A stretch of 64,000 nt of DNA from Notospermus geniculatus (taxonomy: Eukaryota; Nemertea; Pilidiophora; Heteronemertea; Lineidae), in the NCBI GenBank assembly GCA_002633025.1, contig NMRB01000340.1, positions 254,496 to 318,495 on the forward strand. The letters run 5' to 3'. A model generated the notes under the pieces. The model worked only from the letters and a program-made list of their open reading frames with translations, was not told the DNA's origin and ran no database searches. Both the position numbers and the translations under genes were made by a program. This document shows, in pieces, positions 25,632 to 34,936 of this stretch; within the stretch, counting starts at the first letter, position 1, and every line of letters begins with the position of its first letter.

Positions 25632-26015
25632 TCAGTCGCATGTAATTTGACTATTTCAATTCGACATTATCATAATATAATGAGGTTGGCCTTTCTTGAT
25701 AGTGGAGAGTCTGAGCTTTCACCTGTGAGCATGCGAACATGTGAAGAATCCAGTTCTGTGTTTACAACTAACACTTCAAAATCAATGCCAGTGTTGAATA
25801 AATCTCCCAGTGCACCTGATAAACTGGTAACTCAAGATATCAGACCTGTGGAAAAGGCTTCCTGACTTGGCTCCAGCACATGAGACAGAATTGACCTGTT
25901 TTCAAATCAAGTTGCCGGAGATCTTGTTGGGATGAAAACAGAACCAGCTCCAAAATGAAAACTCAAGTGTGATGCCTTTAATTTAATGCAAATGCTCATG
26001 AAGATGCAATGGTAA
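25632..26015 (+). pseudogene. Coding-like frame interrupted only by TGA codons, unrecognised
   Basis: One plus-strand frame reads for about 127 codons up to TAA 26013-26015. It contains TGA at 25863, 25881 and 25956 but no TAA or TAG. The translated parts look protein-like: SGESELSPVSMRTCEESSSV, NKSPSAPDKLVTQDIRPVEK, then DRIDLFSNQVAGDLVGMKTE PAPK. I do not recognise the family. The simplest reading is a decayed coding segment in which CGA or TGG codons became TGA. It lies on the same strand 0.8 kb upstream of the first recognised AFF exon, so a dead AFF exon is conceivable. No splice sites border it convincingly. Recoding as selenocysteine would need a SECIS element, and I see none. Confidence 0.3.
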
Positions 26016-26784
26016 CATTTCATCATCCACATTCCATATTGGTGCCAGAAACCTGGCACTTCACCATTTTAATATAGGCCACTTTCTTCCATGCTCTGCC
26101 AATAGGTGGCACTGGTGTCTTGTCAATATTTGTGTTAGAGTACGTCGTCCCGGATTCAATGGTATGCACTGCGATGTTTTCAAAGGAAAAATAATATGTG
26201 CTTTTATCAAACAAGTGCAGACAGGTTCAAATTATTCAAATGGAATGTGTTGTGGTTGACGACAAACCTTTATAAAAAGAAAAGTCGATCAGCATTCCTA
26301 CTTTGTGTTTTTGTAATGTGGTATAATTTATAATTTGACATAAATGGATTTTGTTCTCTGTAGAATTGAGAATCTCTATACGTAGTTGTGGCCATTATAC
26401 CTGGGGATTTTGTCGTCTTGTTAAATAAATAAGATACATGTAGTCCCCAAAGTTATGAGAGGAACGGAGGGGGATGCGAATAAAATATATCCAATTTGGA
26501 GGGAGGAAATTCTCTCAAATGCGGTTCAGTTCGAGTTATCATATCCTGCGGGTAGCTCATATGCATAAGGCCGGGTATGTTCATGTATCGTGCTGCTATC
26601 TGTTGTTGAAGGAAAAACTAGACTTCCAACCGCAACATTTCGTGTGGTATTTCTGCTGCAAATGCTGCAGAGGCCCGTGCTGTTGGAAGATGAATGCTTT
26701 TGAACATGAGCTTAATATTAGAGGCCAGTATCGGCATCCATCGGCAAGTTTTTTAAAAGGTGTCCTTGACATCTATCATTTCAG
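26016..26784. other. Noncoding stretch before the first recognised AFF exon
   Basis: The frame open from 26474 into the exon at 26785 has a Cys/His-poor, non-family sequence and no start context, so I take it as intron read-through. Confidence 0.5.
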
Positions 26785-26971
26785 GCCAACTGCAAGGTCA
26801 AGGTCAAGGTCAAGGTCGACGAGTTCGGAGAGTTCTGGTAATGGCTCCGATTCAAGTTCCGACAGTAACTCGGATAGTGGATCATCATCAGATGAAGCAC
26901 CGGAGGAACCGGATTCATGTCAGCAGGAGGTGGAGGTGAAAGAGGAGCCGGGGAAGGAGAGCGAAAATGGG
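26785..26971 (+). CDS. AFF4: AFF exon a: serine-rich transactivation segment
   Basis: The acceptor is ATCATTTCAG before 26785 and the donor is GTAAGT from 26972. The first base completes a codon begun in an unseen upstream exon. The next 62 codons start with (RS)n-type residues from repeated AGGTCA triplet pairs, then SSESSGNGSDSSSDSNSDSG, then an acidic EEPD...EVKEEPGKESENG tail. Ser/Asp-rich sequence ahead of the W-x-L motif is the classical AF4 family layout. The exon ends on a codon boundary and joins 27737 in frame. Confidence 0.88.
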
Positions 26972-29900
26972 GTAAGTTTGGAGAAGGCCATCTTCCGGTA
27001 CCTCCATGCAAAAGTGTCTTTCCTTAAAACAACTTTTACGAGGATGCGAGTTGCACCTTTTTTTTCCAGTCTAGGTGCTTCAGTTACATTCATGACGATG
27101 ATTCTATTCATGTCAAATTATATTAGACATCTGATTTCATTCAGACGTGATCAACTAGCAATGTGCACGGTTCGTTGGACATGATCGTGACAACCATCAT
27201 GTCGGGTATTGCATCAGCATGACATATCAATCTTGCTGCTGCAGCTATACATGCTATAAATCAATTGTGTCTGGAGTAGGTTCACTTCAGTACTTTAAGA
27301 ATAGTAGACATGATATAATAACAGGTTTCTGTAAAAGGCGAAAGACATAGCTTCCTACCGGACTCGAACCCACGGACCCTCGCATAAGGCATCAATTGCC
27401 TAGTGGACACTCTCTATCAAACACACCTTTAGAAATCAAAATTGGTGTCCTGATGGAGGTGTCCAGATGGAGGTGTCCTGATGGACGTGTCCTGATGGAC
27501 GTGTCCTGATGGACGTGTCCTGATGGACGTGTCCTGATGGAGGTGTCCTGATGGAGGTGTCCTGATGGAGGTGTCCTGGTGGAGGTGTCCTGGTGGAGGT
27601 GTCCTGGTGGAGGTGTCCTGGTGGACGTGTCCTGATGGACGTGTCCTGATGGACGTGTCCTGATGGACTGGGAGTGCATCCTAAAGGGAGGTTCCATTGT
27701 ACAGTGACTTTAACTGTTTCCATATTACATTTCCAGGCCTGGGGTCTCCAACACTATCTGAATCAAATCAAGGAGACCAACTCTTCTCTCTCTCCGTGTG
27801 CAAAGGTGACAGCTACAGTAGCGCCCCCGCCACAACCCGTCATCAAAACCGAAGATGGCCTGGACTTCGACAACTGGAAAGACAGCTGGAAACACATCGG
27901 TGTCCAGGACGAAGTGCCGCCATTAATTCAGCGAATTGATGAGAAGAAGGAGCAGGCGTGGGATCCGGGCCATCATAGTCTGTTCAGCACCGATGATGAG
28001 GAACCTCATGGACATCATCAAAGTGATACGGAAGATATCGGCCGATTGGGTGTCGCTGCTAATTCTAAGAATGGAGAGTCTGTGTCGCCAAGTGTTCATA
28101 CTGAAATTACTAAGAACGGTGGCATTAAACTGACGATAGGTCGCATGAACGAGACGAACACGAAGAAACAACGGACTAGTTCTGCATCCGATATGACCAT
28201 ATCAAAATCACCGCAAATAAGTCAAATTAAATCTGCCAAATTACAGAAACAGGCTTCCCAGCCATGTTTAATGTCAAAATCCATATCAAATCTAGGTGGG
28301 AATGACCTTAAAGTGCCAAGTAAAAGTCTCGCTAAGAAAGTGACTGCTAATTCTACCACCAAAGAGAGCAAGGAAGTTGTTCGTAAAAGTGTGCCAAAGT
28401 CAAGTGGACGGACTAGTAAGAATCAGAAATACAAGTCAAAACCATATTTGAGTAGCGATTCTAGTGATGATGAAGATGATGATGTTAATCTTCTTACACC
28501 TGTTAAAGTGCCAGTCAGCCAAATGAGTCAGAGATCCCACGAGCCAAAACCAGACACGCCACCTTTTGCCCGTTCAAGGAATGAAAGCAAAGAGAGTTCG
28601 AAGAAGTCGAGTAAATCGCGGAAGGAGAGAACGACTTTGCCAACGTGTGATGAACCGAGGGTGGATGTAAAACCAGAACGGACGTATAACGTCGAACCGG
28701 CTTTAGGTGCTGTTGATGTGAATGAAATGATAAATGCCATATCAGGTGATCCGGTCACGTTATTATCACCGCTACCCAACACAGTCTCATATAGTTCCAA
28801 ACGGAAGTTCTCATTCAACGCATGCTCAAGAGATGGTCAAAACGAATCTTCAGCGGAACCAAAATTGAAGGAATCCTGCCAATCTCAATATAAAAATTCT
28901 CATCAACCTTCGCCGAAACGTAAGCTGTCAACCGACGACAGTTATAATTCAAGTGCTAAACGACTTATGTCGTACATCAGTTATACCAGCGAGGGGCTAC
29001 CCTCAATTAAAGTGCATTTAAATCTCTCCTTAATACAACGTATCCCCAACAACAGACTCACAACTAGTAGTTACATGTGGCAAGAAATGCAGGAAAGTCA
29101 GCACGGCGATGACAGCGTGTTTTTGTCACAGAGTACGGTTGATAACAGTTTCCCCCACCAGGCGGTGCCTCAGCAGCATAGTTACCCTTGTGAGGATGGT
29201 GAACTCTCTGCCAGTGCTAGTCCAGAGGAGGCCCATAAGTCCGACTCGAGCTCGGATAGTGACCACGGTTTGAAACCGACAAACGTTTTCCCCGGTTATA
29301 TCATGCCTGGACAGAGTATGGAGCTGGTGCACCATGAAACAACCGACACGAGTCATGATGACGACCAGGAAAATGATGGAACTCTGATGCACAACGAAAA
29401 TGCTGCTGACGCAGACGAGGGAGAAATAGTCAATGATGGCGAACCGGAGGAAAGCTCGCCGGAAACTGCTGTGCCATTGGGTGGTAAAGTCCCATTCCAA
29501 GTGCGAAAAGAGAAGCTGAATGCACGAAATGATATCCTGGCGAAGGTTCTCACTGATCGACCGACTTTACCATCGCAGAAGATTCCTAAACGCAAGTTGG
29601 AGGAAGTGCGACAGGACGACTTCAAACGACAGAAGCAATTGCATTCCAGGTATCCTCCTCACGTCAGTGACAGAGAGTAAGTCTGACTCCCATCTTGTTG
29701 TGTGTATCCCTGGAATTAACTCATCTAGCCCCTGGAGTCCAGCAGACGGCATCTTCTGTCCCTGGAGTCCAGCAGACGCCATCTTCTGCCCCTGGAGTCC
29801 AGCAGACGGCATTTTCTGTCCCTGGAGTCCAGCAGACGGCATCTTCTGTCCCAAGTTTTCTTGCATCCTACGGAACTAATCTTAAAATATTTGAAGAAAA

Positions 29901-32900
29901 GTTGTTCCCATCAACTGTCTGAAGAACCTTTCTTCAAATTCTCTGCAATTCATTCGCAAGAATTTTAGAAAAGTAGCAGAAGATGGTGCCTCCTGAAGGG
30001 CAGATGAGTTGAGATGATATGTCTTGATCAAGAAGTGCCCCGTCACTACTTCAGCTCCAGTCATCTGATGAAACTGCCTTAATAATGCCTTGGGCTCTGA
30101 TGAGTGGAAAATTTGTGGTCCTGATGGTAACTTGTTTGTCGTCCTTCTTTCTTTAGGAGTGTGAGCCATGAAGATGATAGAGAATGGGACAGAAAGCATC
30201 ACCGCTCACGTGAGCGGCGGAACAGTGGCAGTAGCACATCCAGCCGTCATAGCTCAAGGAGCGAGAGGGATTTGAAACGCTTTACGAAGTTCGATCGAGA
30301 TCATGACAAATATCGGGAGTTGGATCGTGACCGAGATCAAAGAGATTATGACAGAGATTACGAGGTGATTGACCGCAGTAGACCTTTTGAAAGACGGGTA
30401 AGTTCGTGCTGTTTCTCTGAAAGCGAGTTTACACTTCAATTGAGTGACATTGCTTCGCTGTCAGCGACTGTCGTCATGTCCGACAAAATTGCGCCACAAT
30501 GCCTAGACAGACGACTGCAGTGAAAGTGGTTAAACAGCTGCACATCATCGGTGACCGTCGTCTACATGCAGTGCTCTGAAATGACGCTGAACTTCTGTCT
30601 TTATCTGAAAATGACGTCACTATGACAATACACTTGTGACAGAAGTAATCATATGGGATTCCCATTGGTGGATGAGGAAACCACCTTCAGTGGCCGTCGT
30701 TAAAGTTGAGCTTGGTAAACTCTGAATTTTGTTGTGAGATGACCAGAGACGAAGAGTGAAAAACCAACGCTTAATTTATTCTTTTCTGTCGACAGGTACG
30801 TGACTGGGATGCGCCATCTGCGCCGCAACATGACAGTCAAACAAGTGGTGCTTACAACATTAGTAGTGGCATGCGCAGTGCCATGGATCACTGGGGTGCA
30901 ATAACCACCAAGGTGGAACGTCGAGCATTTGCTAACCCTGCTGATACTTCTAGGCTAGAGGAAGAAAAGTAAGCCAACATGTTGTGATTTTTCTCTGATT
31001 TAGCTATAAAATGAATCGGAATTTGCAGCATGTATTCCGGGTAGCTCATCCCTGTTCTTTCGGATGTTTGTTTTGATGGTAAATGTTTTCGCGGAAGTGG
31101 GCAGCAGATTTCTTTAATGTTTATCTTATCATTCTTGAAATGATTGAAATCTTGAGATGTCGGTTCAAATTGTGAAAACTCGCTGCCCNNNNNNNNNNNN
31201 NNNNNNNNNNNNNNNNNNNNNNNNNNNNNNNNNNNNNNNNNNNNNNNNNNNNNNNNNNNNNNNNCTTTCCTTCCACTTGTAGACAAGAACCTGCTGATCA
31301 TTACCTTCATGAGGCCAAGAAACTCAAACATCAAGCTGATAGTTTGGTAAGAATCTTTCGTCGTCTCACTGAGAGGCGAATTAATGTTGTAAGGCTACGG
31401 GTGTACATTACCGAATGCGATTTCGCATGCGACGGCAACGCATGCGATTTATGCTTTGAGAGCCTTTGTTTGCGTGCTGTGCGGCAGAAAATAACAAAGC
31501 CTTTGCCACGCGCGTGAGCGCATCGCGTTCAGTATAGAGGGTTTCCGCCAGAATTTTTAAGGATTTTCAAAAATTTTGAAAAAAAAATTTTTTTTTGAAA
31601 ATATTTTTTTTCCAAAATTTTTTTTCGGTTTTTTTGTTAAAAATGGCCTCCAGAGTCATTTTTTACACTCCAAAATGCAAAATTAGTCTTCCTTCTGCAT
31701 GAAAATTGCATTTGAAATGTAAGAAATTAAAGAAAAACACTACTGAAGTGAAAATAATGATGTTTGAAAAAGGTTAGTCTGCAAACTTGAGGGGGGATAT
31801 CCCCTCCTTGAAATTTTTGAGGAGGGGATCATCCCCCCTCTCCCCCCCTCTGGGAGAAACACTGAGTATACCCGTAGCCTAAAGGAAAGTGAATGGAATG
31901 TTTTGTTAGTTATTTGAAGGCGAAATAGGTTATTGCATTACAGGATTCTTCTTTCAGAGCGACCGACTGACCAAATCTCTGACATACGTGGAAGCGGTTC
32001 TCTCATTCATCCAGTGCGGTAACGCCATGGAGAATGACCGCATCAGCGAGACCGGTAAAATCTTCACCATGTATAACGAAACGTTGAACCTACTGCGTGA
32101 CATCTGCAAATTCCGCACCCACGGCGATAATGAGGTTGGAGACAAGGAAAGAAAGCTCTCTGTTCTTAGGTAACTGTTTCGATCATTCCATCATTGAAGC
32201 AAATTAACAAGTTATCTTGATATTATATTGATATTAACAAGTTATATTGATATTATATTGATATTAACATTAACAAGTTATATTGATATTCTCTCAGTTA
32301 TTGCTTTCTTTTCATATCAAGAAGTCCTTATGTATCATACGCACGCTGGTCACCCATCCATGTAGTGATCGTGTTCTACGTTGCTTAACTTCCAGCTCGG
32401 AGGCCTATGTGCCAACTGCTAGGCCATCATGCCAAAATATAATAAAGCCACCTTAAATTGGACTTCTAATTTAAAAGAGGGTTTTTCCTTTTTCCCATCT
32501 TTCAGTTTGAGAATCCAATCTTTGTTATGTTTGAAGTTATTTAAGTTAAAGAAAAATGAAGCATCGAAACTTCGCCAGGCTATTGAGGATTACAAGAAGG
32601 TTAGTATGACATGTCTCTCCCTTTGTTTGATGTTATCCTTCTCATAAGCTGAGAGGGACAAAGCGCACCCTATGGGATCATCTGACTCTCATTTTGCTCG
32701 ACTTATGCCGTTCTTTTCCTATTTTCCAGTCGGGCTCAAGTAAATCGGTGGCGCCACCATCTCCGTACCAGATGCCGTGGAATAAAAGCCTGGGTACACC
32801 GTCGCCCATGTCTCCCTCGCCTTCGCCTGCTAGTGTGAGTTCCATTGATCCTGTAAGTATGCCAGCACTCTCTTTCGAATAACTTGTGAGAAATACATAT

Positions 32901-34289
32901 ACTAAGGGCATGTTTTTCACTTCGGAGAATTTGTCGTTGTTCTTGGTGGTTCTGCTTCATCGTGTGTTCTTAATCACTTCAGTGTTGGCGATATTTTGAT
33001 GTTACGATGCTAAATGTCACAGGTTTACATCACAAGTGGCGTCATGTCACTGTTTTAATGGGAAATGTGTTAACTCATCTGCTCCCAAATTTGAGCAGAC
33101 GGTATCTTCTGTTGAAGTTTTCTAAAATCCTTGGAAATAAATTGGAAAAAATTTGAAGAAACCTTCTTCAGATGGTTCACAGGAACAACCTTTCTTCAAA
33201 TATGTTTCAAGCAGTACCATAGGATGTGAGAAAACTTGGACAGAAGATACCGTCTGCTGGACTCTGGGGGCAGATGAGTTAAACGTGCGTCACGGTACTG
33301 AAGTATTGACTGCCCACCTCACAGTTGGTGGGTGGTCTTCCTAGTGTTAACTGAAATTATCACTCTCCATCCAACCTGTGTGATCGTTACAGCTTGCTAA
33401 CTGAAGAAGTAAGTGAAATATTAGGGAGGTTTCGCAAGCGCCCGGTTAGGCCATACGACGACGTTTATCTATTGTTTGGGTATACCCACACAATAGATAA
33501 ACGTCGTCGTAGGGCCTAACCGGGCGCTTGCGAAACCTCCCTATTATGGCAAAAGTTCCCGGCATTGTAGATCTCTATATTCTTTGGATTCTATTTGCAG
33601 GGCAATGGTAGCGTGGACATGATGATGCCCCACATGATGAACGGCCACCCAAACTCGTCGTACAGCTCTAATTCTGCCATCTCGTCACCTGCCAGTGTCA
33701 GTATTCCACAGAGGATCCATTCCGTCACTCAGCAGTACATCACGACTCTGAATCACCTTCACCAATGCCATGATTTGTGGGACCAGGCAGATGCCCAGTC
33801 CAGTGACCATAAGGGTAAGTTGCGGAGCCGCAGTGGTCTCTGGCTAGTGGTCATGAGAGGTCATTCGTTTGAATAACACTGTCAGCATGAGACTCTGGGT
33901 AGGTTTCTGTGCCTCCCTCCACCCAGGTGTATAAATGGGCACCGGTCGGAAATGCTCGGATTGTAGCGCTGAATGGGAGCTCATCTGAGTTCTACTGAAA
34001 GGTTACAAGGTAGACTGGGGTTAAAGTATGAATTTGGATGATAACCTCTACCATTGTTGATATTAGTCTATAAACACAAACATTAGCAGATGGCATCTGC
34101 CTACTGACCTGAAGTTTGAAACATAGTCTCTGTCAAATTCGGCATCATTCATAAATGGTCTTGCTTTCTCCTTTTTCAGCATTTTTCAATGAGTTGGACT
34201 ACCACTGTTGCATTCTCACCCTCCATAGCTCCATACTGCACCTGGTGAAGTACGTGCGGTTGGGCCTACACAGATTGAAAGACACATGA
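26785..34289 (+). CDS. AFF4: AFF4-like AF4/FMR2 family protein, super elongation complex scaffold (5' end missing; ten exons)
   Basis: Ten exons (26785-26971, 27737-29676, 30157-30397, 30796-30968, 31283-31346, 31958-32169, 32506-32599, 32730-32852, 33601-33814, 34180-34289) join in one frame to about 1,118 codons and end at TGA 34287-34289; human AFF4 has about 1,160 residues, from memory. All borders are AG/GT. Order of features (residues counted from the first complete codon): serine/aspartate-rich segment 10-40; AWGLQHYLNQ at 63-72, matching the family WQLDNWLNKV motif; LLSPLP and PSIKVHLNLSLIQRIP (about 484-499), matching the AF9/ENL-binding strand; basic patches KRKFS, PKRKLS and PKRKLEE; Arg/Asp-rich 730-785; C-terminal homology domain about 850-1118 with DHYLHEAKKLKHQADSL and WDQAD. 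In the family these proteins are nuclear scaffolds holding P-TEFb, ELL and AF9/ENL to drive Pol II pause release. The N-terminal P-TEFb-binding part is not in these exons. Invertebrates usually have one AFF gene, so this could equally be called an AFF1-4 co-orthologue (lilliputian). Confidence 0.93.
27349..27421 (-). repeat. tRNA-like B-box fragment, possible SINE relic
   Basis: On the minus strand GGGTCCGTGGGTTCGAGTCC contains an RNA polymerase III B-box match (GGTTCGAGTCC). The would-be T stem does not pair properly and no acceptor stem is present, so this is not a functional tRNA. Confidence 0.3.
27445..27669. repeat. 15-bp minisatellite in the AFF intron
   Basis: About 15 head-to-tail copies of GTGTCCTGATGGACG with G/C and A/G variants (CTGATGGAGG, CTGGTGGAGG). 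It ends about 70 bases before the acceptor of the large AFF exon. Because 15 is a multiple of 3, it opens long minus-strand frames that are artefacts. Confidence 0.95.
27737..29676 (+). CDS. AFF4: AFF large central exon: W-x-L motif, Ser/Lys-rich linker, AF9/ENL-binding motif
   Basis: The acceptor is TTTCCAG before 27737 and the donor GTAAGT starts at 29677. The exon holds 646 complete codons plus two bases, open throughout, as expected for the long low-complexity central exon of AFF genes. It opens with AWGLQHYLNQIKE (the family WQLDNWLNKV box). Other visible segments are PVIKTEDGLDFDNWKDSW, an S/K-rich stretch, SSDSSDDEDDDVNLLTPVKV, VTLLSPLP, and at 28994-29056 GLPSIKVHLNLSLIQRIPNN. The last of these has the alternating hydrophobic pattern that AF4/AFF4 use to pair with the AF9/ENL C-terminal domain. 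An acidic DGELSASASPEE region and PKRKLEEVRQDDFKRQK follow. The exon ends in phase 2. Confidence 0.93.
29717..30012. mobile_element. Foldback element in AFF intron, with amplified 30-bp unit (copy 1)
   Basis: The ends are TAACTCATCTAGCCCCTGGA and GGGCAGATGAGTT. Four tandem copies of a 30-bp unit (CCTGGAGTCCAGCAGACGGC ATCTTCTGTC) lie at 29731-29850. In the copy at 33070-33282 that unit is single. The interior TATTTGAAGAAAAGTTGTTC and CTGAAGAACCTTTCTTCAAA is shared by all copies. It starts 40 bases after the exon donor. Confidence 0.8.
30157..30397 (+). CDS. AFF4: AFF exon c: Arg/Asp-rich segment
   Basis: The acceptor is CTTTCTTTAG before 30157 and the donor is GTAAGT at 30398. One base completes the Glu codon from the previous exon, then 80 codons follow. 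The product is highly charged and disordered (SRERRNSGSSTSSRHSSRSE, then DRDHDKYRELDRDRDQRDYD). It is not a recognised fold. This region corresponds to the poorly conserved linker before the C-terminal homology domain. Confidence 0.88.
30796..30968 (+). CDS. AFF4: AFF exon d: linker
   Basis: The acceptor is CTGTCGACAG before 30796 and the donor GTAAGC starts at 30969. It holds 57 codons plus two bases (VRDWDAPSAPQHDSQ...VERRAFANPADTSRLEEEK). The reading frame continues from exon c and into exon e. The intron that follows contains a 76-base assembly gap (31189-31264), so its true length is uncertain. No recognised motif is visible apart from the position just before the homology domain. Confidence 0.85.
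31189..31264. other. Assembly gap (N run) in AFF intron
   Basis: 76 undetermined bases, 19 bases upstream of a 64-nt AFF exon. No coding frame is interrupted. Confidence 0.99.
31283..31346 (+). CDS. AFF4: AFF exon e: start of C-terminal homology domain
   Basis: This short exon has 64 nt, with acceptor CCACTTGTAG and donor GTAAGA. It encodes QEPADHYLHEAKKLKHQADS plus Leu, almost identical to the YLQEAKKLKHNADAL signature that opens the C-terminal homology domain of vertebrate AFF4. This exon is the single strongest family diagnostic in the window. Confidence 0.95.
31391..31881. mobile_element. Element with AAGGCTACGGGTGTAC ends in AFF intron
   Basis: AAGGCTACGGGTGTAC at the left and GTATACCCGTAGCCT at the right are complementary over about 15 bases. 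The interior has CG-rich subterminal sequence, a long A/T homopurine-homopyrimidine core (31560-31640) and a GGGGATATCCCCTCC hairpin. It is 490 bp and noncoding. It nearly fills the intron between exons e and f. Confidence 0.65.
31958..32169 (+). CDS. AFF4: AFF exon f: C-terminal homology domain helices
   Basis: The acceptor is TTCTTTCAG before 31958 and the donor GTAACT starts at 32170. It encodes SDRLTKSLTYVEAVLSFIQC, GNAMEND, then a TMYNETLNLLRDI segment. These align with the family's AVxYLxAxxSFIECGNALE and MYSETVDLI blocks. In vertebrate AFF4 this domain folds as a helical bundle that mediates AFF homo- and heterodimerisation. The exon ends in phase 2. Confidence 0.94.
32506..32599 (+). 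CDS. AFF4: AFF exon g: C-terminal homology domain
   Basis: The acceptor is CCCATCTTTCAG and the donor is GTTAGT. It encodes LRIQSLLCLKLFKLKKNEAS followed by KLRQAIEDYKK, aligning with the vertebrate [20 protein letters not shown] helix. It joins exon f through a split Ser codon. Confidence 0.92.
32730..32852 (+). CDS. AFF4: AFF exon h: Ser/Pro loop of the homology domain
   Basis: The acceptor is TATTTTCCAG and the donor is GTAAGT. It has exactly 41 codons, phase 0 on both sides: SGSSKSVAPPSPYQMPWNKS then LGTPSPMSPSPSPASVSSID P. The TPSPMSP-SPSPAS run matches the Ser/Pro insert in the AFF C-terminal domain. Because the exon is symmetric, it could be skipped without changing frame. Confidence 0.92.
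33070..33282. mobile_element. Foldback element in AFF intron (copy 2)
   Basis: TTAACTCATCTGCTCCCAAA at the left pairs with GGGGGCAGATGAGTTAA at the right, and GCAGACGGTATCTTCTGT pairs with ACAGAAGATACCGTCTGC. It is the same family as 29717-30012 and 44523-45178. Confidence 0.85.
33423..33543. repeat. Near-perfect 120-bp hairpin in AFF intron
   Basis: The left arm AGGGAGGTTTCGCAAGCGCC...ATCTATTG pairs with the right arm CAATAGAT...GGCGCTTGCGAAACCTCCCT almost without mismatch. The loop TTTGGGTATACCCACA is itself palindromic. Stem length is about 52 bp. Confidence 0.9.
33601..33814 (+). CDS. AFF4: AFF exon i: C-terminal homology domain
   Basis: The acceptor is CTATTTGCAG before 33601 and the donor GTAAGT starts at 33815. 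A Met/Asn/Ser-rich lead (DMMMPHMMNGHPNSSYSSNS) precedes SVSIPQRIHSVTQQYITTLN and HLHQCHDLWDQADAQSSDHK. These align with the family VTIPQKIHQMAASYVQVT and IWDQAEQL blocks. The exon ends in phase 1. Confidence 0.93.
34180..34289 (+). CDS. AFF4: AFF terminal coding exon
   Basis: The acceptor is TCCTTTTTCAG before 34180. It encodes AFFNELDYHCCILTLHSSIL, then HLVKYVRLGLHRLKDT and a TGA stop at 34287-34289. This aligns with the family ending EFFAELD...LVRYTRQGLHWLR. The stop sits where the family protein normally ends, so the C terminus is complete. Confidence 0.93.
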
Positions 34290-34936
34290 CCCTGAGCTAC
34301 GAAATACGGATTACGAGGTTGGACCTAATGTGCCCTTTGATACCCTGTCTATCTACTTACTCTGCTCTGCTGTTGTCAGGACAAATGAGGAGGTGTTGAA
34401 TATCTGGAGTCATTCTTTGAGATAATGTGCTAGTCTGAAAAGAAAAAACCTAGTCTTCGGGGACATATGTCGAATTTATGAGTCGTGAGCAAAGTCCAGT
34501 GAGAAAATAACATGCTAGTCTTATGATTACCTCTTTTAAGCCCGATTCCACCATGTTTTGTGATTTGAACCTGGTATCGCAACAGTCCTCCTGTTCTTTT
34601 GCAGATTATCGTGAACAGAATGTTTGCAGATTCAGTCGTTTCAAACAGCCTGTTGTGCTGGCTTCGGGCATTTTATTTCATTTTGGTTCCCTTGATGTGC
34701 TAACTTTTATTTTACTCAAAGTTCTTATCAATGTTTTATCCACCATTCCAGAATTCCCACGTTTACGTTTCAATCCTGGCGACATATCACAATTGAAAGA
34801 TTGAATGATTTTATCTCAGAAAGACTTTATGAAACTGTGATAGGTTTTCAGGAATGAAATGTGAAGTCTTTTCATTCCCATACATTTCGTTCCAAATCAG
34901 ATATCTTAGTCTTCTCAAGTCTTGGCTCTAATTCGT
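34290..34936. other. AFF 3' flank or UTR
   Basis: Sequence directly after the AFF stop, AT-rich and unique-looking. No nearby AATAAA is obvious, so the 3' UTR may be long. Vertebrate AFF4 also has a multi-kilobase 3' UTR. Confidence 0.45.

Noticed and set aside
26474-26784. Upstream extension of the first AFF exon as coding
   Set aside because: A good splice acceptor lies at 26784 and the upstream residues do not resemble AFF proteins.
27349-27421. tRNA gene on the minus strand
   Set aside because: It has a B-box but the T stem does not pair and acceptor and anticodon stems are missing.
27392-27723. Two minus-strand open frames of about 100 codons rich in PSGHVHQD
   Set aside because: They are produced by the 15-bp minisatellite, whose unit length is a multiple of three.
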